Positions 61,866 to 64,000 of a DNA stretch of 64,000 nt are shown in pieces (within the stretch, counting starts at the first letter, position 1; each line of letters begins with the position of its first letter). Below the pieces are notes generated by a model. The model ran no database searches. It was not told the DNA's origin and saw only the letters and a program-made list of their open reading frames with translations. Origin of the DNA: an uncultured Hymenobacter sp. (GTDB lineage Bacteria; Bacteroidota; Bacteroidia; Cytophagales; Hymenobacteraceae); contig CAJYPK010000034.1 in assembly GCA_913776615.1 (NCBI GenBank), positions 1 through 64,000 on the forward strand, read 5' to 3'. A program made the position numbers and the translations under genes.

Positions 61866-62696
61866 TTACAGTTTGGTAAAGAGGGCCGAAACCCAGCTCC
61901 GGAGCGTACGGTGCCGCTCGTAGCGCAGGCCCTGGCGGGTAGCTTCGGCCGTTATCTTGTCTAAATCTTCCTCGTAAAACCCGCTGAACAAAATTGGTTT
62001 CCCGGTGGGCAACAGGCGGCTATACTCGTGCATGTCTTCGAGCAGCACGTTGCGGTTGATATTGGCCAGGATGAGGTCGAAAGGAGCTTCCTCGGCCAGG
62101 GTTTCGGCCCCGCCCAGGCGGCACTCGATGGTGCGGCAGTGGTTTTCGGCGGCGTTGTCGCGGGCGTTTTCTACCGTCCAGGGCTCGACGTCGACGGCCA
62201 GCACCTGGCGCGCCCCCAGCATCTCGGCCATGATGGCCAGAATGCCCGTGCCGCAGCCCATGTCCAGCACGCGCTTGCCGTGATGGTCGAGGTCGAGCTG
62301 ATTTTCGATCATGAGCGCCGTCGTTTCGTGGTGGCCGGTACCAAACGACATGCGGGGCATTATCTCGATGTCGTACTCCACGCCCTCGGGCTTGGGGTGA
62401 AACGGCGCCCGCACCGATACGCGGTCGGCAATGATGAGCGGCTGAAAATTCTTCTCCCACTCGGCATTCCAGTTTTGCCGGGTAATCACGCGGTCGGAAT
62501 AAGCCAGCTCACCAATTCCTTCGTAGCGGCTCATGATCTCCGCCACGGCATCGCGGTCAAAAGCTTCTTCGGTCGTGTAGGCGCAAAAGCCCGCATCGTT
62601 GTCTTCAAATGTATCGAAACCCACCTCGCCCAGCTCGGCCACCAGAATGTCGGCTAGCTCGCGGGGTGCCTGCACAGTCAACTCAATAAAATCCAT
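61866..62696 (-). CDS. prmA: Ribosomal protein L11 methyltransferase
   Basis: A 276-residue SAM-dependent methyltransferase of L11. N-terminal recognition domain, then RMSFGTGHHETTALMIE, LDMGCGTGILAIMAEMLGARQVLAVDVE (SAM binding) and LANINRNVLLEDM. The ATG at 62696 (MDFIELTVQ) matches the family. A near-perfect promoter lies at 62712-62742. Confidence 0.95.
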   Translation of the reverse strand: MDFIELTVQAPRELADILVAELGEVGFDTFEDNDAGFCAYTTEEAFDRDAVAEIMSRYEGIGELAYSDRVITRQNWNAEWEKNFQPLIIADRVSVRAPFHPKPEGVEYDIEIMPRMSFGTGHHETTALMIENQLDLDHHGKRVLDMGCGTGILAIMAEMLGARQVLAVDVEPWTVENARDNAAENHCRTIECRLGGAETLAEEAPFDLILANINRNVLLEDMHEYSRLLPTGKPILFSGFYEEDLDKITAEATRQGLRYERHRTLRSWVSALFTKL

Positions 62697-62711
62697 TTTG
62701 CAATTAAAAGA

Positions 62712-62742
62712 AAAAGGTAACAGTCGGCAAAGTTCGTTCAAA
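62712..62742 (-). promoter_or_regulatory. Promoter of prmA
   Basis: The minus strand has TTTG (62739-62742), a 19-nt spacer and TACCTTTT (62712-62719), 16 nt from the ATG. Confidence 0.75.
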
Positions 62743-62778
62743 ACCGGGAGCCAGAGCGGCCGTTGCGCTGCTATAACG

Positions 62779-62810
62779 AAAAAGCCGCTGGCACGGACCG
62801 GCGGCTTTTT
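62779..62810 (-). terminator. Terminator after the small secreted protein gene
   Basis: AAAAAGCCGC pairs with GCGGCTTTTT, with a short loop. It lies 19 nt beyond the stop of the gene at 62829. Confidence 0.75.
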
Positions 62811-62828
62811 AGATAATTGCTTCTAAAC

Positions 62829-63212
62829 CTACTGCTTGCAGCCGGCAAACGAACGCACTTTCGTATAGTGAATCGCAAAATCGGCCCGGCTGCGGTCGGT
62901 AGTTACGAATAATGTGTAATCGGCAAATTCCCGGTTTTCGGCCGGGCACCACAGGCCCGCCTTGTCGGCAAACAGCTTGTTGGTTTCGTTGAACACGAGA
63001 ACGTCGGCAAAAGCCTGCTCGGGCTCTACGTACACCACCGCGAAGCACGAATTGGCTCGACGAGGGTCATTTTCGAGGTACACCGAGCCAAATATCTTGC
63101 AGGGCTCTACCGAACCGGCAATTCGGGCCGGTACCGGGGCGGGTCGGCGGGCTTCGTTAGTCGAGCCCGGCAAAACGAAAAAAAGCAGGAACGAAAGTAA
63201 AAAAGAATACAT
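62829..63212 (-). CDS. Small secreted DUF6150-like protein
   Basis: A 127-residue protein with signal peptide (MYSFLLSFLLFFVLPG). The rest alternates ADVLVFNETNKLFADKAGL, REFADYTLFVTTDRSRADFA and the like, a repeating pattern similar to DUF6150-type beta-repeat proteins, with two Cys pairs (PCKIFG, GLWCPAE, FAGC). Function unknown. ATG at 63212 chosen. Confidence 0.6.
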   Translation of the reverse strand: MYSFLLSFLLFFVLPGSTNEARRPAPVPARIAGSVEPCKIFGSVYLENDPRRANSCFAVVYVEPEQAFADVLVFNETNKLFADKAGLWCPAENREFADYTLFVTTDRSRADFAIHYTKVRSFAGCKQ

Positions 63213-63320
63213 GGGGGAACTGCTAGTAAAGAATGAATGGTAGGTTAGCAAGCCGACCTAGCCCGACAAGGCAATAATTCGGCCTAAAATACAATTCGTC
63301 CTTTGGGCAGTACCAGGTAG

Positions 63321-64000
63321 CTAAAAGGACTTGACAATTTCTACAAAATCCCGCGATTTTAGCGAGGCGCCCCCGATCAGGCCGCCATCTACGTCGGGCT
63401 GGCTGAAGAGCTCGCGGGCATTCTGCGCGTTGCACGAGCCGCCGTAAAGAATGGTCGTATTGTCGGCCGTGGCCTGGTCGTAGGCGGCGGCGATCTGCTG
63501 GCGGATGAAGGCGTGCACTTCCTGCGCCTGCGCGCTGCTGGCCGTGCGCCCCGTGCCAATGGCCCAGATGGGCTCGTAGGCGATAACCACCTTCGCAAAA
63601 TCTTCTTTGCTGAGGTGAAACAGGCCGTTGGCTAGCTGCTGGCCGATGAAGTCAAAGGTTTCGTCGGCCTCGCGGGTTTCGAGGCTTTCGCCCACGCAGA
63701 AAATCGGTTTCAGGCCGGCGGCCAGGGCGGCAGTCAGCTTTTCGGCCAGCAGGGCGTCGTCTTCGCGGAAGTGCTGGCGGCGCTCGGAGTGGCCCAGAAT
63801 TACGTAGTCGCAGCCCACCGACTGCAATTGCTTGGCCGACACCTCGCCGGTGTAAGCGCCGCTTTCTTTCTGGTGAAAATTTTGGGCACCCAGCGCGGGA
63901 TTACCGCCCTCGCCCAGCAGCCGGCCCACGCCGCTCAACAGCGGAAAGGGCGGGCAAATAACTACCTGGGGCCGGGGGCCGGTGATTTCGTCGTGCAGCA
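63321..64000 (-). CDS. tpiA: Triosephosphate isomerase, truncated by the window edge
   Basis: The C-terminal about 226 residues; the 5' end lies beyond 64000. Conserved QNFHQKESGAYTGEVSA, YVILGHSERRQHF (catalytic His in the HSERR loop), FCVGESLETREA, VIAYEPIWAIGTGRTAS (catalytic Glu and flexible loop 6), YGGSCNAQNA and GGLIGGASLKSRDF. Dihydroxyacetone phosphate/glyceraldehyde-3-phosphate interconversion in glycolysis. The first readable codons (LLHDEITGPRPQVVICPPFP) are upstream of the conserved part. Confidence 0.95.
   Translation of the reverse strand, partial: LHDEITGPRPQVVICPPFPLLSGVGRLLGEGGNPALGAQNFHQKESGAYTGEVSAKQLQSVGCDYVILGHSERRQHFREDDALLAEKLTAALAAGLKPIFCVGESLETREADETFDFIGQQLANGLFHLSKEDFAKVVIAYEPIWAIGTGRTASSAQAQEVHAFIRQQIAAAYDQATADNTTILYGGSCNAQNARELFSQPDVDGGLIGGASLKSRDFVEIVKSF

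Overview
The window is a high-GC stretch of a Bacteroidota chromosome, most likely Hymenobacter or a close relative in the Cytophagales. The evidence is the Bacteroidota promoter grammar (TTG, about 19 nt, TAnnTTTG) in front of the rRNA operon, both tRNAs, rpmH, queD and prmA; the lack of obvious Shine-Dalgarno sequences with frequent TTG/GTG starts; LPS heptose and lipid A genes; and PorT-like outer-membrane barrels. No phage, IS transposase, CRISPR array or canonical defence system was seen.

Layout. 1-800: the 5' end of a leftward 16S rRNA gene with a long leader and three tandem promoters. 0.8-6.4 kb: a YARHG protein, purA, and a leftward operon spoT / CHY zinc finger / Fur-type regulator / STAS protein. 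6.5-10.6 kb: tRNA-Leu, tig, clpP, clpX (protein quality control). 10.6-17.7 kb: a signalling block in which an NTT-like carrier fused to HEAT repeats and a cyclic-nucleotide-binding domain converges on an operon of two paralogous histidine kinases, a lone receiver and a receiver-adenylate cyclase. 17.8-26.2 kb: molybdenum cofactor and formate-dehydrogenase-like block (mobA, moeA, an OFA-family transporter with a 48-residue partner, an FdhF/YdeP oxidoreductase, a DUF7009-like protein, fdhD). 26.3-32 kb: lpxB, queD-like, hldD, ctpA, rnpA, rpmH. 32-40.5 kb: M61 peptidase, thioredoxin-like protein, PfkB kinase, tRNA-His, DEAD helicase, upp. 40.6-50.7 kb: Wzi-like barrel, MsbA-like ABC exporter, gmhA, yifB, pyrD, PagL-like barrel. 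50.9-53.1 kb: three tandem PorT-like barrels. 53.2-64 kb: M20 dipeptidase, plsY, a 1920-residue secreted protein, prmA, a small secreted protein and tpiA, which runs off the right edge.

How the genes fit together. Many are housekeeping genes in ordinary arrangements. Envelope functions recur: lpxB, hldD, gmhA, the MsbA-like exporter, the PagL-like barrel, the Wzi-like barrel and plsY. The most distinctive functional unit is the putative cyclic-AMP relay at 10.7-17.7 kb, where a cyclase under two-component control lies next to a membrane carrier that bears a cNMP sensor domain.

The most unusual non-coding signal is repeats. A dispersed element of about 60-70 bp, with tandem 9-mers and a GC-rich hairpin, occurs six times, each copy touching or nearly touching a start or stop codon, and two pairs are inverted. 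In addition, several gene boundaries carry different self-complementary low-complexity repeats, and there is one MITE-like element of about 215 bp. All assignments are by reading the sequence; no database search was run.
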